DNA of 64,000 bases from Poriferisodalis sp965116245 (lineage in GTDB: Bacteria; Actinomycetota; Acidimicrobiia; Acidimicrobiales; Poriferisodalaceae): contig OZ220497.1 of NCBI GenBank assembly GCA_965116245.1, positions 1,240,001 through 1,304,000 of the forward strand, given 5' to 3'. The position numbers and the translations under genes were made by a program. Position 1 is the stretch's first letter, and each line of letters begins with the position of its first letter. Below the pieces are notes generated by a model, which saw only the letters and a program-made list of their open reading frames with translations, was not told the origin of the DNA and ran no database searches. Of this stretch, positions 8,431 through 17,070 are shown piece by piece.

Positions 8431-9054
8431 ATGAATAGCCAATCTGGCGAATCCAACAGCGGCGCGGCAGTGCGCGGACTGCTGCTGGTGTTGGTGGCCG
8501 TAGTCGTGGGTGTGCTGCTGTTGCGTTCGGTGGACGATCCCGATGCGACCGCCTCCACTGCCACTACTGCCCCTGCCGTACCTGGAGACACCTTGCCACC
8601 GGCTACGCAGGCGCCGACTCCGACGACTAGTGCAGGGGGGACAGGCGCCACAGAATCCGTACCAGTCGCCACTGTTGTGCCGACAGCTACCGTTGCGCCC
8701 GCCACGGACACAACGTCGGTTGCGCCAGAGCCGTTCCAGCCCAGACCGGCCGCTGAGGTATCGGTGCAAGTCGCCAATTCCACAGCCGTTCGGGGCGCTG
8801 CGGGAAGGCTCACTGACAGGTTCAAGACGCTGAGCTACATCACCAAGTCGCCTACCAACTATGCAGGCACCCCACTTGAAGAGACCCGCATCTACTACCA
8901 GCCGGGATCGCTGCTTGAAGCGCGAGCAATCGCCGGTGTGCTTGAGCTGGACGCCGACAACGACGTGTCCCCGATGCTGGCCGACACATCGGCCGTGCAG
9001 AGCTTCGAGACGCCCGATGTGCTGGTGGCGTTGGGGAACGACCTGGCCGAGTGA
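8431..9054 (+). CDS. Membrane-anchored protein with LytR C-terminal domain
   Basis: A short N-terminus is followed by one transmembrane segment (GLLLVLVAVVVGVLLL), a Thr/Pro/Ala-rich linker of about 80 residues, and a C-terminal domain beginning VSVQVANSTAVRGAAGRLTD that matches the LytR_C fold (PF13399). In actinobacteria, small proteins of this type accompany the cell-wall LCP ligases and probably act outside the membrane. No LCP catalytic domain is present here. ATG 8431 gives 207 residues. Confidence 0.75.
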   Translation: MNSQSGESNSGAAVRGLLLVLVAVVVGVLLLRSVDDPDATASTATTAPAVPGDTLPPATQAPTPTTSAGGTGATESVPVATVVPTATVAPATDTTSVAPEPFQPRPAAEVSVQVANSTAVRGAAGRLTDRFKTLSYITKSPTNYAGTPLEETRIYYQPGSLLEARAIAGVLELDADNDVSPMLADTSAVQSFETPDVLVALGNDLAE

Positions 9055-9074
9055 CGGTCGGGCAAAGCAGGCGT

Positions 9075-9127
9075 GCTGAGAAATGGCCACGCTGCTAGCG
9101 GCCAAACAGTGAGGCTGGTTTCTCAGC
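9075..9127 (+). terminator. Inverted repeat upstream of glycerate kinase
   Basis: The outer arms GCTGAGAAA (9075-9083) and TTTCTCAGC (9119-9127) are perfect complements, and an inner pair TGGCC/GGCCA (9084-9088, 9100-9104) extends the left side. The structure ends three bases before the glycerate kinase ATG. It could end the preceding transcript or cover the next ribosome-binding region; no clear Shine-Dalgarno is visible there. Confidence 0.45.
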
Positions 9128-9130
9128 GCA

Positions 9131-10186
9131 ATGCGGATCGTTGCCTGCCCAGACAAGTTTCGTGGTACCGCGTCCGCTGCGGACGCAGCGGCGGCTATCG
9201 CCGATGGTGTGCGTCGACAAACGACTACACACGCTGAGGTCATCTGCCTGCCCGCTGCCGATGGCGGCGAGGGCACACTGAGCGCACTAGGTGGCCCGAA
9301 TCGCACCTCATTGGTGACCGGGCCTTTGCTAGAACCGGTCGAAGCTGGCTGGCGGCTGGACGGCGACGAAGCCATCGTGGAGATGGCAAGCGCCAGTGGC
9401 CTCGCGCTGGCAGGCGGCGCTTATGGCAACGATCCGCTAGCCGCCACCACTACGGGCACTGGTGAGCTCATCGCCGAAGCGGCTGCACGGGGTGCTCGAC
9501 AGATCATTGTGGGCGTCGGCGGCTCGGCCACCACTGATGGCGGGTTAGGCGCGCTTGACGCGATGACACCGCTGGCCCGCCTGGCGGGCGTCTCGGTGCT
9601 GGTGGCCTGCGATGTCCGCACCAGGTTTTGCGACGCAGCACGCATATTCGGCCCGCAGAAGGGCGCGTCACAACCTGAGATTGAATTGCTGACGCGTCGC
9701 TTGGAGCGGCTGGCAGACGTATATCGCGAGCGCTACGGGGTGGATGTCTCCGGGCTGCCAGGCGGTGGTGCTGCAGGTGGTCTGGCTGGCGGCCTGGCGG
9801 CGGGTCTCGGGGCCGAGCTGGCACCGGGTTTTGAAGTCGTAGCGACCGAGATCGGTCTGTGGGAGGCCATAGAAGGCGCCGACCTGGTTATCACCGGCGA
9901 GGGCAAGCTGGACGCAGCCTCGTTTGATGGCAAGGTCGTGGGGGGCGTGTTAGCTATGGCTGCTGAGGCTGGCGTACCGGTTGCGGTCGTGGTGGGTTCA
10001 TGCGAAGTGGGTGTTGACGTAGCCGCTGGTCTGCCAGGCAGCGCGCCTGCGGGTCTGATGCCTGCGGGTCTGGTCGTGTTGAGTGAGCGGTACGGGAAGC
10101 AGCGGGCTATGGCGGACACGTTGGCGGCCATACGCGACGCGGCTGCCGAACTGACATCGGAACTTCTCCCCGAAGTTGGCGGTTAG
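9131..10186 (+). CDS. glxK: Glycerate kinase (GlxK/GarK family)
   Basis: Phosphorylates D-glycerate with ATP. The start MRIVACPDKFRGTASA is the characteristic N-terminus of this family and fixes ATG 9131. The conserved CLPAADGGEGTL, GVGGSATTDGGLG, RIFGPQKGAS, GGGAAGGLAGGL and VITGEGKLDAASFDGKVV segments are all present. At 351 residues it is slightly short. A two-copy 15-nt repeat (10045-10074, giving PAGLMPAGLV) sits in the C-terminal third. The stop codon lies inside the CIRCE operator of groEL. Confidence 0.88.
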   Translation: MRIVACPDKFRGTASAADAAAAIADGVRRQTTTHAEVICLPAADGGEGTLSALGGPNRTSLVTGPLLEPVEAGWRLDGDEAIVEMASASGLALAGGAYGNDPLAATTTGTGELIAEAAARGARQIIVGVGGSATTDGGLGALDAMTPLARLAGVSVLVACDVRTRFCDAARIFGPQKGASQPEIELLTRRLERLADVYRERYGVDVSGLPGGGAAGGLAGGLAAGLGAELAPGFEVVATEIGLWEAIEGADLVITGEGKLDAASFDGKVVGGVLAMAAEAGVPVAVVVGSCEVGVDVAAGLPGSAPAGLMPAGLVVLSERYGKQRAMADTLAAIRDAAAELTSELLPEVGG

Positions 10187-10209
10187 CACTCTCGGCCCTA
10201 GAGTGCTAA
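10183..10209 (+). promoter_or_regulatory. CIRCE operator (HrcA binding site) of groEL
   Basis: TTAGCACTC, nine bases, GAGTGCTAA: an exact match to the CIRCE inverted repeat. It starts inside the stop codon of the glycerate kinase gene and lies 33 bp upstream of groEL. Family knowledge: the HrcA repressor binds CIRCE and releases it on heat or misfolding stress. An AGGAG follows before the groEL start. Confidence 0.95.
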
Positions 10210-10242
10210 CGACAATGCCAAGCAAGACAGGAGCCGCTTGAT

Positions 10243-11865
10243 ATGGCCAAGATGATCACCTTTGACGACGACGCCCGCCGCGCACTTGAGTCGGGCATGA
10301 ACCAACTAGCCGACGCCGTGCGCGTCACGTTGGGCCCCAAGGGCCGCAACGTGGTGCTGGACAAAAAGTGGGGTGCGCCCACCATCACGAACGACGGTGT
10401 GTCCATCGCCAAGGACATTGAGTTGGAAGACCCGGTAGAGCGCATTGGTGCTGAGCTGGTCAAAGAAGTCGCCAAAAAGACAGACGACGTAGCTGGCGAC
10501 GGCACCACCACGGCCACAGTGTTGGCGTGGACCATGGTGCGTAACGGACTGCGTAACGTGGCTGCGGGTGCCAACCCGATGGCCGTCAAGCGCGGCATCG
10601 AAGCCGGTGTTGAGGCTGCCGTGGGTGCCATTGAGGATATGTCCATCAGTGTCACCGACTCCAAGACGCACGTAGCGCAGGTAGCGGCAATCTCCGCTGC
10701 CGATACCGACATCGGTCAGCTCATTAGCGACGCGTTTGACAAGGTCGGCAAGGACGGCGTGATCACCGTTGAGGAATCTCAGACGTTCGGTCTAGAGATG
10801 GACTTGGTTGAGGGCATGCGCTTCGACAAGGGCTACATCTCCCCCTACTTCGTCACCGACCCCGACACGCAAGAAGCCGTGCTTGAAGACGCCTACCTGC
10901 TGTTCATGCAGGGCAAGATCTCCGCGGTCCGCGACGTGCTGCCGGTACTGGAAAAGGTCACCCAGGCAGGCAAGCCGCTCGTGATCATTGCTGAGGATGT
11001 GGAGGGCGAGGCCCTAGCCACGCTTGTGGTCAACAAGATCCGTGGCACCATCCGCTCAGCGGCCGTGAAGGCACCGGGTTTCGGCGACCGCCGCAAGGCA
11101 ATGTTGGCCGACATGGCAATTCTGACCGGCGGTCAGGTCATCAGCGAAGACGTCGGCCTGAAGCTGGAAAACACGACGCTTGACCTGCTTGGGAAGGCTC
11201 GCCGTGTGGTTGTCACTAAGGACGAGACCACCATCATTGAAGGTGCTGGCGACGACGCTGAGGTGCGCGGTCGGATTGAGCAGATCAAGAACGAGATCGA
11301 AAACACCGACTCCGACTACGACCGCGAGAAGCTGCAAGAGCGACTTGCGAAGCTGTCAGGCGGCGTGGCGGTGCTGCGGGTCGGCGCGGCCACCGAGGTC
11401 GAGCTGAAAGAAAAGAAGCACCGCATTGAAGACGCAGTCAGCACCACCAAAGCGGCCATTGAGGCTGGTGTGGTGGCCGGTGGCGGTGTCACGCTGGTGC
11501 GTGCCGAAGCAGCGGTGGGTGCTGTGGCGGACGGACTGGACGGCGATGAAGCCACGGGTGCTCGACTGATTGAGAATGCGCTGTCGGGACCGCTGAAGCA
11601 GATTGCCGAGAACGCTGGCCTTGAGGGCGGCGTGGCGGTCAGCCGGGTGCGCGACCTTGACGGCCCGATGGGTCTCAATGCCGCCTCCGGCGAGTATGAG
11701 GACTTGGTTTCAGCGGGAGTTATTGACGCTGCCAAGGTGACATTGTCGGCGCTGCAGAATGCGGCATCCATTGCGGCGTTGTTCCTCACCACCGAGGCCG
11801 TGATCTGCGACGAGCCAGATGCTGGCGGCGGTGGCGCCCCCGGCATGGGGGACATGGACTTCTAG
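10243..11865 (+). CDS. groL: Chaperonin GroEL (60 kDa)
   Basis: The complete 540-residue chaperonin shows the apical, intermediate and equatorial domain signatures: TLGPKGRNVVLDKKWGAPTI, the ATP-binding VAGDGTTTATVL, the intermediate GDGVITVEESQT and the equatorial AAIEAGVVAGGGVTLVRAE. The C-terminus GGGGAPGMGDMDF is Gly/Met-poor compared with the usual GGM tail. No groES precedes it, so this is an orphan groEL transcribed from a CIRCE-controlled promoter inside or just after the glycerate kinase gene. Many actinobacteria have two groEL copies, one of them unlinked to groES. Confidence 0.97.
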   Translation: MAKMITFDDDARRALESGMNQLADAVRVTLGPKGRNVVLDKKWGAPTITNDGVSIAKDIELEDPVERIGAELVKEVAKKTDDVAGDGTTTATVLAWTMVRNGLRNVAAGANPMAVKRGIEAGVEAAVGAIEDMSISVTDSKTHVAQVAAISAADTDIGQLISDAFDKVGKDGVITVEESQTFGLEMDLVEGMRFDKGYISPYFVTDPDTQEAVLEDAYLLFMQGKISAVRDVLPVLEKVTQAGKPLVIIAEDVEGEALATLVVNKIRGTIRSAAVKAPGFGDRRKAMLADMAILTGGQVISEDVGLKLENTTLDLLGKARRVVVTKDETTIIEGAGDDAEVRGRIEQIKNEIENTDSDYDREKLQERLAKLSGGVAVLRVGAATEVELKEKKHRIEDAVSTTKAAIEAGVVAGGGVTLVRAEAAVGAVADGLDGDEATGARLIENALSGPLKQIAENAGLEGGVAVSRVRDLDGPMGLNAASGEYEDLVSAGVIDAAKVTLSALQNAASIAALFLTTEAVICDEPDAGGGGAPGMGDMDF

Positions 11866-11884
11866 GTTCCAAGCCCAACCCAAA

Positions 11885-11916
11885 GAAGCTGCCCGGGTTA
11901 GCGCCCGGGCTGCTTC
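11885..11916 (+). terminator. groEL terminator hairpin
   Basis: GAAGC and GCCCGGG pair with CCCGGGC and GCTTC, giving a 12-bp stem with one T-T mismatch and a six-base loop, 19 bp after the groEL stop. No T-run follows, as is common in high-G+C genomes. Confidence 0.65.
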
Positions 11917-11948
11917 GCGTACTGGGTGCCTCGACCCTGCGCGCTGCG

Positions 11949-12053
11949 TACTTGGGTACCGAGTACCTGGGTGCCGAGTACTTGGGTGATGAGAACCTGG
12001 GCGCCACGATTCTGCGTGCCGCGAATATGGGCCGTGTGAATCTCGGCGATGTT
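11949..12053 (+). repeat. Degenerate 15-nt repeat array resembling pentapeptide-repeat coding
   Basis: Seven 15-nt units, starting with tacttgggtaccgag at 11949 and drifting towards the right, fill the gap before fdhD. In the frame starting at 11949 they read YLGTE, YLGAE, YLGDE, NLGAT, ILRAA, NMGRV, NLGDV, with the hydrophobic residue in the place expected for pentapeptide repeats (A[D/N]LXX). All frames are open on both strands, no good start with a ribosome-binding site is visible, and the frame would run into fdhD, so coding is doubtful. It may be a fossil pentapeptide gene or another of the 15-nt minisatellites seen elsewhere in the window. Confidence 0.6.
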
Positions 12054-12076
12054 CGGCCCGCCGATACTCTGGGCGA

Positions 12077-12940
12077 ATGCGGCGGGGGCGCACAGTGCGA
12101 GTGTTGGTTGATCGCGCGCGCCGAGGCGCGTGGGAGCGCGCACCTGACGAAGTTGTGGTGGAGGAACCGCTCGAGATTCGCCTTGACGGCCACCTGGTGG
12201 CCACCACTATGCGCACTCCGGGAAACGACTATGAGCTAGCGGTGGGCTTTTGTGCGGGCGACGGTTTGCTCGGGAACGCGTCGGTCACGGGTGTGCGCTA
12301 CTGCGGGGTCGGCCCCGCTGCGGAGTCTGAGTACAACGTGGTCACGGTTGAGACTGGCGGTAGAGCGCCCGTGCCCAAACCACGCCTTGGCAACGTCAGT
12401 GCTGCCTGCGGGATCTGTGGCAGTACCACCATTACCGATATGGCGGCGCGCTTGGGGCCCTTGGAAGGCACTCGCCGCTTCAGCACTAAAGCGGTGACAG
12501 AGGCGGTGGCGGCAGTGCCCGCTGCCCAGGAGATGTTCGGCCGCACCGGCGGACTGCATGCTGCGGCAACGTTTGATGCCGACGGCCGTATTGACGTCGT
12601 CCGCGAGGACATTGGCCGCCACAACGCGGTTGACAAGGTCATAGGTCGACGCATGTTGGATGGGCGGAACGATGCGGGCGAGCTGGCGCTGTTTGTGAGC
12701 GGTCGTGCCAGCTTCGAGATGGTGCAAAAGGCGTGGGCGGCTGGAGTTGGAACGCTCGTAGCTGTCAGCGCCCCCAGCTCGCTAGCGGTTGAGTCGTCAC
12801 GGGCGGCTGGTATCACGTTGGCGGGTTTTGCACGCGGTGACGAGATGAATGTGTACTGCGGCAGCCTTACCGGTGCCGACGTCGGTGCCCGTGGGGTCCA
12901 CCGTGGCGAGTCCCGCAAGCCTGCTGCGGTGAGTTCCTAG
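12077..12940 (+). CDS. fdhD: Formate dehydrogenase accessory sulfurtransferase FdhD
   Basis: FdhD passes sulfur from a cysteine desulfurase to the molybdenum cofactor of formate dehydrogenases and related enzymes. The sulfur-carrying CxxC is present as CGICG, with upstream MRTPGNDYELAVGF and downstream FSTKAVTEAV, TGGLHAAATF, REDIGRHNAVDKVIG, VSGRASFEMVQKA and AGITLAGFARGDEMNVY, all family hallmarks. No formate dehydrogenase subunit lies in the window. ATG 12077 is the start. The chdC gene begins nine bases after its stop. Confidence 0.93.
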   Translation: MRRGRTVRVLVDRARRGAWERAPDEVVVEEPLEIRLDGHLVATTMRTPGNDYELAVGFCAGDGLLGNASVTGVRYCGVGPAAESEYNVVTVETGGRAPVPKPRLGNVSAACGICGSTTITDMAARLGPLEGTRRFSTKAVTEAVAAVPAAQEMFGRTGGLHAAATFDADGRIDVVREDIGRHNAVDKVIGRRMLDGRNDAGELALFVSGRASFEMVQKAWAAGVGTLVAVSAPSSLAVESSRAAGITLAGFARGDEMNVYCGSLTGADVGARGVHRGESRKPAAVSS

Positions 12941-12949
12941 GCTGCGCAT

Positions 12950-13651
12950 GTGACACAGTCGCCGGAAGTGACCACGTCGGTCGGGTGGGGCGTGCTGCAC
13001 CTGTTTTGCAAGTTGACGCCCTCCACGGATCGAGCGAAGGTGATTGCCGCTGTCGACGGCACCGTCGACGATGATCACCAGGTGTTGACGGTCGCGGTGC
13101 TTGGCCATAAGGCAGACGTGGCGTTCATGGCTTTGGGGCCCGACTTGTGGCGTCTGCGCCAACTGCAGACTCGGCTGCAACAGGCGGGCCTGGAAGTTGC
13201 CGACAGCTATGTGTCGATGACCGAGGTGAGCGAGTACGCGCCCGACTTTCCGCCAGAGATAAAGACACCGCGGCTCTACCCGCAGTTGCCCCCCGAAGGC
13301 AAGAAGGCCTTTTGCTTTTATCCCATGTCAAAGCGCCGTGATGCCGTAGGCGAAGGGAGCGGCAACTGGTTTACGCTGCCATACGACACGCGACGGACGT
13401 TGATGTATGAACACGGCAAGTCGGGCAGACGCTTCCGCGGCCGAATTCTGCAAGTAGTCACCGGCTCAACCGGGGTTGACGACTTCGAATGGGGGGTCAC
13501 GCTGTTCGGCGAGCACCTAGACGACCTCAAAGACGTCGTCTACACGATGCGCTTCGACGAAGCCAGCGCCATCTACGGAGACTTCGGAGCGTTCTACACA
13601 GGCCTACTGGCCGACACCCCAACAGTGGCCGACCGAATCGGCTTGCGCTAG
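12950..13651 (+). CDS. hemQ: Coproheme decarboxylase ChdC/HemQ (chlorite dismutase-like)
   Basis: The final enzyme of the coproporphyrin-dependent haem route oxidatively decarboxylates coproheme III to haem b using hydrogen peroxide. Actinobacterial-type sequence landmarks are FCFYPMSKRRD, NWFTLPYDTRRTLMYEHG (with the likely proximal His), KSGRRFRGRILQVVTGSTG and YTMRFDEASAIYGDFGAFY. GTG 12950 gives 233 residues, the usual size. The partners hemE and the hemY-type oxidase lie 13 kb downstream in this window. Confidence 0.9.
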   Translation: MTQSPEVTTSVGWGVLHLFCKLTPSTDRAKVIAAVDGTVDDDHQVLTVAVLGHKADVAFMALGPDLWRLRQLQTRLQQAGLEVADSYVSMTEVSEYAPDFPPEIKTPRLYPQLPPEGKKAFCFYPMSKRRDAVGEGSGNWFTLPYDTRRTLMYEHGKSGRRFRGRILQVVTGSTGVDDFEWGVTLFGEHLDDLKDVVYTMRFDEASAIYGDFGAFYTGLLADTPTVADRIGLR

Positions 13652-13664
13652 CCGAAGCAAGCAT

Positions 13665-13686
13665 CGTGTCACACCCGGGTGTCACG
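13665..13686 (+). terminator. Palindromic hairpin after chdC
   Basis: CGTG, two bulged bases, then ACACCC pairs with GGGTGT and CACG, starting 13 bases after the chdC stop. The larger arms CCGAAGC (13652-13658) and GCTTCGG (13701-13707) also surround it. No T-run follows. Confidence 0.45.
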
Positions 13687-13784
13687 CTTCTGCTGGGCGA
13701 GCTTCGGTCATAGTCTGTTTGCATGGGTTGGTCGGCTAAGCCGCTATCGGAACGAGGCTGCGCTGTGAGCGCTGTGAGGTAGTG

Positions 13785-15650
13785 ATGTCTGAGTACTGCG
13801 CTCCTGTTGATGACATGTTGTTCGTGCTTGAGCACGTGTCAGACCTTGGGCGCTTGGCCGCGCACGAACGATTCGCTCATGTGGACATTGACACTGCGGG
13901 CGCGCTGCTTGATGAAGCTGGCCGTTTCATGTCCGCGGAGGTTGCGCCGCTGAATGCCCTTGGCGACCAAGAGGGGCTGGGCTTTGACGATGGCGTGATC
14001 ACTCACCCCGATGGTTTCGCAGGCGCCTACCGCAAGTTCGTGGACTCTGGCTGGAACGGCATGGCTTTCGATCTGGATTTCGGCGGTGGTGGGATGCCCT
14101 GGTGCGTCGGGCTTGCCGTTCAGGAGATGCTGACGTCGGCCAATATGGCCTTCAGCCTGTGTCCCCTGCTTACCCAGGGCGCCATTGACGCTCTCACCCA
14201 TCACGCGGACGAAACGCTGCAGCAGACGTTTTTGCCCAAGATGATCAGCGGCGAATGGTCCGGCACCATGAACTTGACCGAGCCGCACGCTGGCTCCGAT
14301 GTGGGAGCACTCACGTGTCGCGCCGTACCTCAGCCCGATGGCAGCTATCTCATCACAGGTACCAAGATCTTCATCACTTACGGCGAACACGAACTCGCCG
14401 ACAACATCATCCACCTTGTGCTGGCGCGCACACCGGACTCACCGCCGGGCACCCGCGGCATCAGCCTGTTCTTGGTGCCCAAGTACCTTGTGCAGCCCGA
14501 TGGCTCGCTGGGCCGCCGCAACAACCTGCGTGCAGTATCCACCGAGCACAAGATCGGCATCCACGCCAGCCCCACTTGCGTCATGTCTTACGGGGACGAC
14601 GAAGGCGCGGTCGGCTATCTCGTCGGCTCCGAGCACGACGGCATGCGTGCCATGTTCACGATGATGAACAACGCTCGGCTATCGGTGGGGCTACAAGGCC
14701 TGTCCCTCACGGAGCGGGCCTATCAGCAGGCACTGGAGTACGCACTGACCCGCAAGCAGGGGCGCGCTATCGGCGCGGCGCTTCCGCCGGGTGAAGCGTC
14801 GCCAATCGTGGACCACGCAGACGTACGACGCATGTTGTTGACGATGCGTGCCAACGCTGAAGCCATGCGCTGCGTCATGTATCTGAACGCAGCAGCCATC
14901 GACCGCAGCCTGGTCGCGACCGATTATTCGCACGAACGAGAACGAGCCGAGGATCTCGCGGCAGTTCTGACGCCAATCAGCAAAGGATGGGGCACGGACC
15001 TAGGCGTTGAGATGACATCACTCGGCGTACAGGTACACGGTGGCATGGGCTACGTGGAGGAGACTGGCGCTGCCCAGCACTGGCGTGACAGCCGGATTGC
15101 CCCGATCTACGAGGGCACCAACGGCATACAGGCCGCCGATTTAGCGTTTCGCAAACTGCCGCGTAACAACGGTGAGGCCGTGGCGCGTCTCATTCGCGAG
15201 ATGGGAGCCACCGCCAACACCTTGGCTGGCAGCAACGATGCCGACTTGGCCGCGATCGGAGAGGCGCTCAACGATGGTGTAGCAGCTTTGGGCGAAGCAG
15301 CAACTTGGCTTGGTAGTCAGGTTTCGGTGGCGCCCAATAATGTCGCAGCGGGTTCGTCGCCGTTCATGCGGTTGGCTGGCGTTGTGGCGGGGGGTTGGCT
15401 ACTGGGCCGCAGCGCGCAGGTAGCCACTGGACTGCTTGAGAAGCGCGGCTTGAGCGTGGCGCAGGCCCGAGAAGCGGACTCGCCCCCGCATGGCAACAGG
15501 CAAGGTCGTCAGTCGTCACAGTTCTTGGCCGACAAGGTGACGACTGCGCGCTTCTACGCCGATCAGATATTGCCGTCGGCTCGCGGGCTGGTGTCTGCGG
15601 TGACTAGTGGCGCGGAGCTGTTCTACGCCATCCCCACCGACCGGCTCTAA
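13785..15650 (+). CDS. Acyl-CoA dehydrogenase, large (about 600 aa) type
   Basis: FAD-dependent alpha,beta-dehydrogenation of an acyl-CoA. The extra N-terminal segment (YCAPVDDMLFVLEHV) and the C-terminal extension mark the ~600-residue subgroup that includes DmdC-type 3-methylmercaptopropionyl-CoA dehydrogenases. Core motifs are MNLTEPHAGSDVGALTCRA, GTKIFITYGEHE, VQVHGGMGYVEETGAAQHWR and IAPIYEGTNGIQAADLAFRK. ATG 13785 has GAGGT directly upstream; an in-frame GTG precedes it by one codon. The substrate cannot be told from sequence. larE starts 12 bp downstream. Confidence 0.88.
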   Translation: MSEYCAPVDDMLFVLEHVSDLGRLAAHERFAHVDIDTAGALLDEAGRFMSAEVAPLNALGDQEGLGFDDGVITHPDGFAGAYRKFVDSGWNGMAFDLDFGGGGMPWCVGLAVQEMLTSANMAFSLCPLLTQGAIDALTHHADETLQQTFLPKMISGEWSGTMNLTEPHAGSDVGALTCRAVPQPDGSYLITGTKIFITYGEHELADNIIHLVLARTPDSPPGTRGISLFLVPKYLVQPDGSLGRRNNLRAVSTEHKIGIHASPTCVMSYGDDEGAVGYLVGSEHDGMRAMFTMMNNARLSVGLQGLSLTERAYQQALEYALTRKQGRAIGAALPPGEASPIVDHADVRRMLLTMRANAEAMRCVMYLNAAAIDRSLVATDYSHERERAEDLAAVLTPISKGWGTDLGVEMTSLGVQVHGGMGYVEETGAAQHWRDSRIAPIYEGTNGIQAADLAFRKLPRNNGEAVARLIREMGATANTLAGSNDADLAAIGEALNDGVAALGEAATWLGSQVSVAPNNVAAGSSPFMRLAGVVAGGWLLGRSAQVATGLLEKRGLSVAQAREADSPPHGNRQGRQSSQFLADKVTTARFYADQILPSARGLVSAVTSGAELFYAIPTDRL

Positions 15651-15662
15651 GGCTGATTGGAC

Positions 15663-16529
15663 ATGCCCGCACAGGGATGTCGTGAGCAGGGATGTCTTGA
15701 ACGGCTACGCGAGTTCTTTGAGCGTTCGGGACCAGTGGTTGTCGCATTCAGCGGTGGCGTTGATTCTTCGCTAGTGGCTTGGGCCGCCAATGATGTGCTG
15801 GGCGACGATGCGTTCTGTGTCACAGCGGTTTCGCCGAGTCTCGCTTCGGAGGAAGAGACTGAGTGCGCGACCTTGGCGCACGAATGGGGACTTACCTGGC
15901 AAACCGTCGAGACCGATGAGATGTCGCGAGCGGCCTACCGTGTGAACGATGCCGACCGTTGCTTCCACTGCAAGTCGGCCCTAATGGACCGTCTTGAGCC
16001 CCTAGCCGCTGCGCGGGACGCAGCGATCGTCCTTGGAGTGAACCTGGACGACCTGGACGACCACCGGCCGGGTCAGCGAGCGGCACGCGAGCGCGGCGCC
16101 CGCTTCCCTTTAGTAGAAGCAGGCTTCACAAAAGCAGATGTCAGGACCGCAAGCGCTGAGTTGGGCCTGAGAACCTGGAACAAGCCCGCCGCCGCGTGTC
16201 TGGCCTCGCGAGTGCCCTATGGCACGCGGGTGACCGTGCCGCTGCTGGCACGGCTGGACAGAGCCGAGAGCGCCTTGCGGCGGTTGGGCTTCGGCCAACT
16301 GCGAGTACGCGACTACGGCGACACGGCGCGCATTGAGCTGCCCCTAGCAGACCTGGATGAGGCGCTGCGGCTGCGCGAAGCTGTTGTAGATGCGATCCGA
16401 ACTGTGGGTTACCGCTATGTCACGTTGGATTTGGAGGGCTTTCGCTCGGGCAACCTAAATGGCGCGTTGGTGCCCGGCGAGATGACCAACCACAAACCAT
16501 CACGGCCATCAATGCCGGACTGCCAATGA
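15663..16529 (+). CDS. larE: ATP-dependent sacrificial sulfur transferase LarE
   Basis: A PP-loop ATPase (FSGGVDSSLVAWA near residue 30) in the LarE family, which sulfurates the pyridinium dithiocarboxylate precursor of the nickel-pincer cofactor. DADRCFHCKSALMD and WNKPAAACLASRVPYGT are family signatures; the Cys in the second (about residue 179) is at the position of the sacrificial cysteine. No larB, larC or lactate racemase is in the window, so its role here is open. ATG 15663 is chosen; TTG 15657 is in frame. It leads an operon with a hypothetical gene and glnD. Confidence 0.87.
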   Translation: MPAQGCREQGCLERLREFFERSGPVVVAFSGGVDSSLVAWAANDVLGDDAFCVTAVSPSLASEEETECATLAHEWGLTWQTVETDEMSRAAYRVNDADRCFHCKSALMDRLEPLAAARDAAIVLGVNLDDLDDHRPGQRAARERGARFPLVEAGFTKADVRTASAELGLRTWNKPAAACLASRVPYGTRVTVPLLARLDRAESALRRLGFGQLRVRDYGDTARIELPLADLDEALRLREAVVDAIRTVGYRYVTLDLEGFRSGNLNGALVPGEMTNHKPSRPSMPDCQ

Positions 16530-16539
16530 CGGGCGACCA

Positions 16540-17070
16540 TTGACTTTGAAAGCGCCGACGAGCGCGGATAGCGCAGACAGCCTCGACCTGGTGGCTTGGT
16601 TGAACTCGTCGGCGAACTCTGAAGCGCTGGACAAGCCGGGAATGCTGGAGACAGCCGCACAACTGCTTGCTGATGGGGTGATTGCTGCGCTGCCGGGTTG
16701 GGTGGAGCGATGTGTCGCTTCGGCGTGCGAACAAGCGGGCGTCAGCGCTACCTGTCTGACTGACCAGACGCGCGTCGCAGGTAAGCTATGCGTAGCCGAA
16801 ATGGCCCCAGCCCTAAGAGACTTGCTGGCGACCGACGTTGCCCAGCAGCAGACCACCCCGCTGGGCGTGCTACGTAGCGCGGTGAGGTTCCCGACGCAGG
16901 TGCTGGTCGATGGCGCCGTGCCAACACCTCGACGCGATCAATTTGAGGCAGCTCGTTTTCCCGACGACCTCTACGGGTTGATACCCGCCTCGCTGTCCGA
17001 CCTTGATCCACAACTAGGTCCGATCGGACTTGCGTGGGGCGCAGCAAAAGCGCTGGCACTGCAACAATGA
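16540..17070 (+). CDS. Conserved hypothetical protein between larE and glnD
   Basis: A 176-residue protein beginning at TTG 16540, ten bases after larE, whose stop overlaps the glnD start (ATGA). It is mostly alpha-helical by eye, with an acidic N-terminus, a Cys-containing middle (GWVERCVASACEQAG) and a Pro-rich segment (VDGAVPTPRRDQFEAARFPD, then DLYGLIPASL). No transmembrane segment or catalytic motif is seen and I do not recognise the family. The tight overlap suggests translational coupling with glnD. Confidence 0.6.
   Translation: MTLKAPTSADSADSLDLVAWLNSSANSEALDKPGMLETAAQLLADGVIAALPGWVERCVASACEQAGVSATCLTDQTRVAGKLCVAEMAPALRDLLATDVAQQQTTPLGVLRSAVRFPTQVLVDGAVPTPRRDQFEAARFPDDLYGLIPASLSDLDPQLGPIGLAWGAAKALALQQ

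Noticed and set aside
12100..12240. An open frame opposite and overlapping the fdhD start that continues the pentapeptide-like repeat
   Set aside because: It overlaps the conserved fdhD N-terminus in another frame and loses the repeat pattern, so it is most likely not translated.
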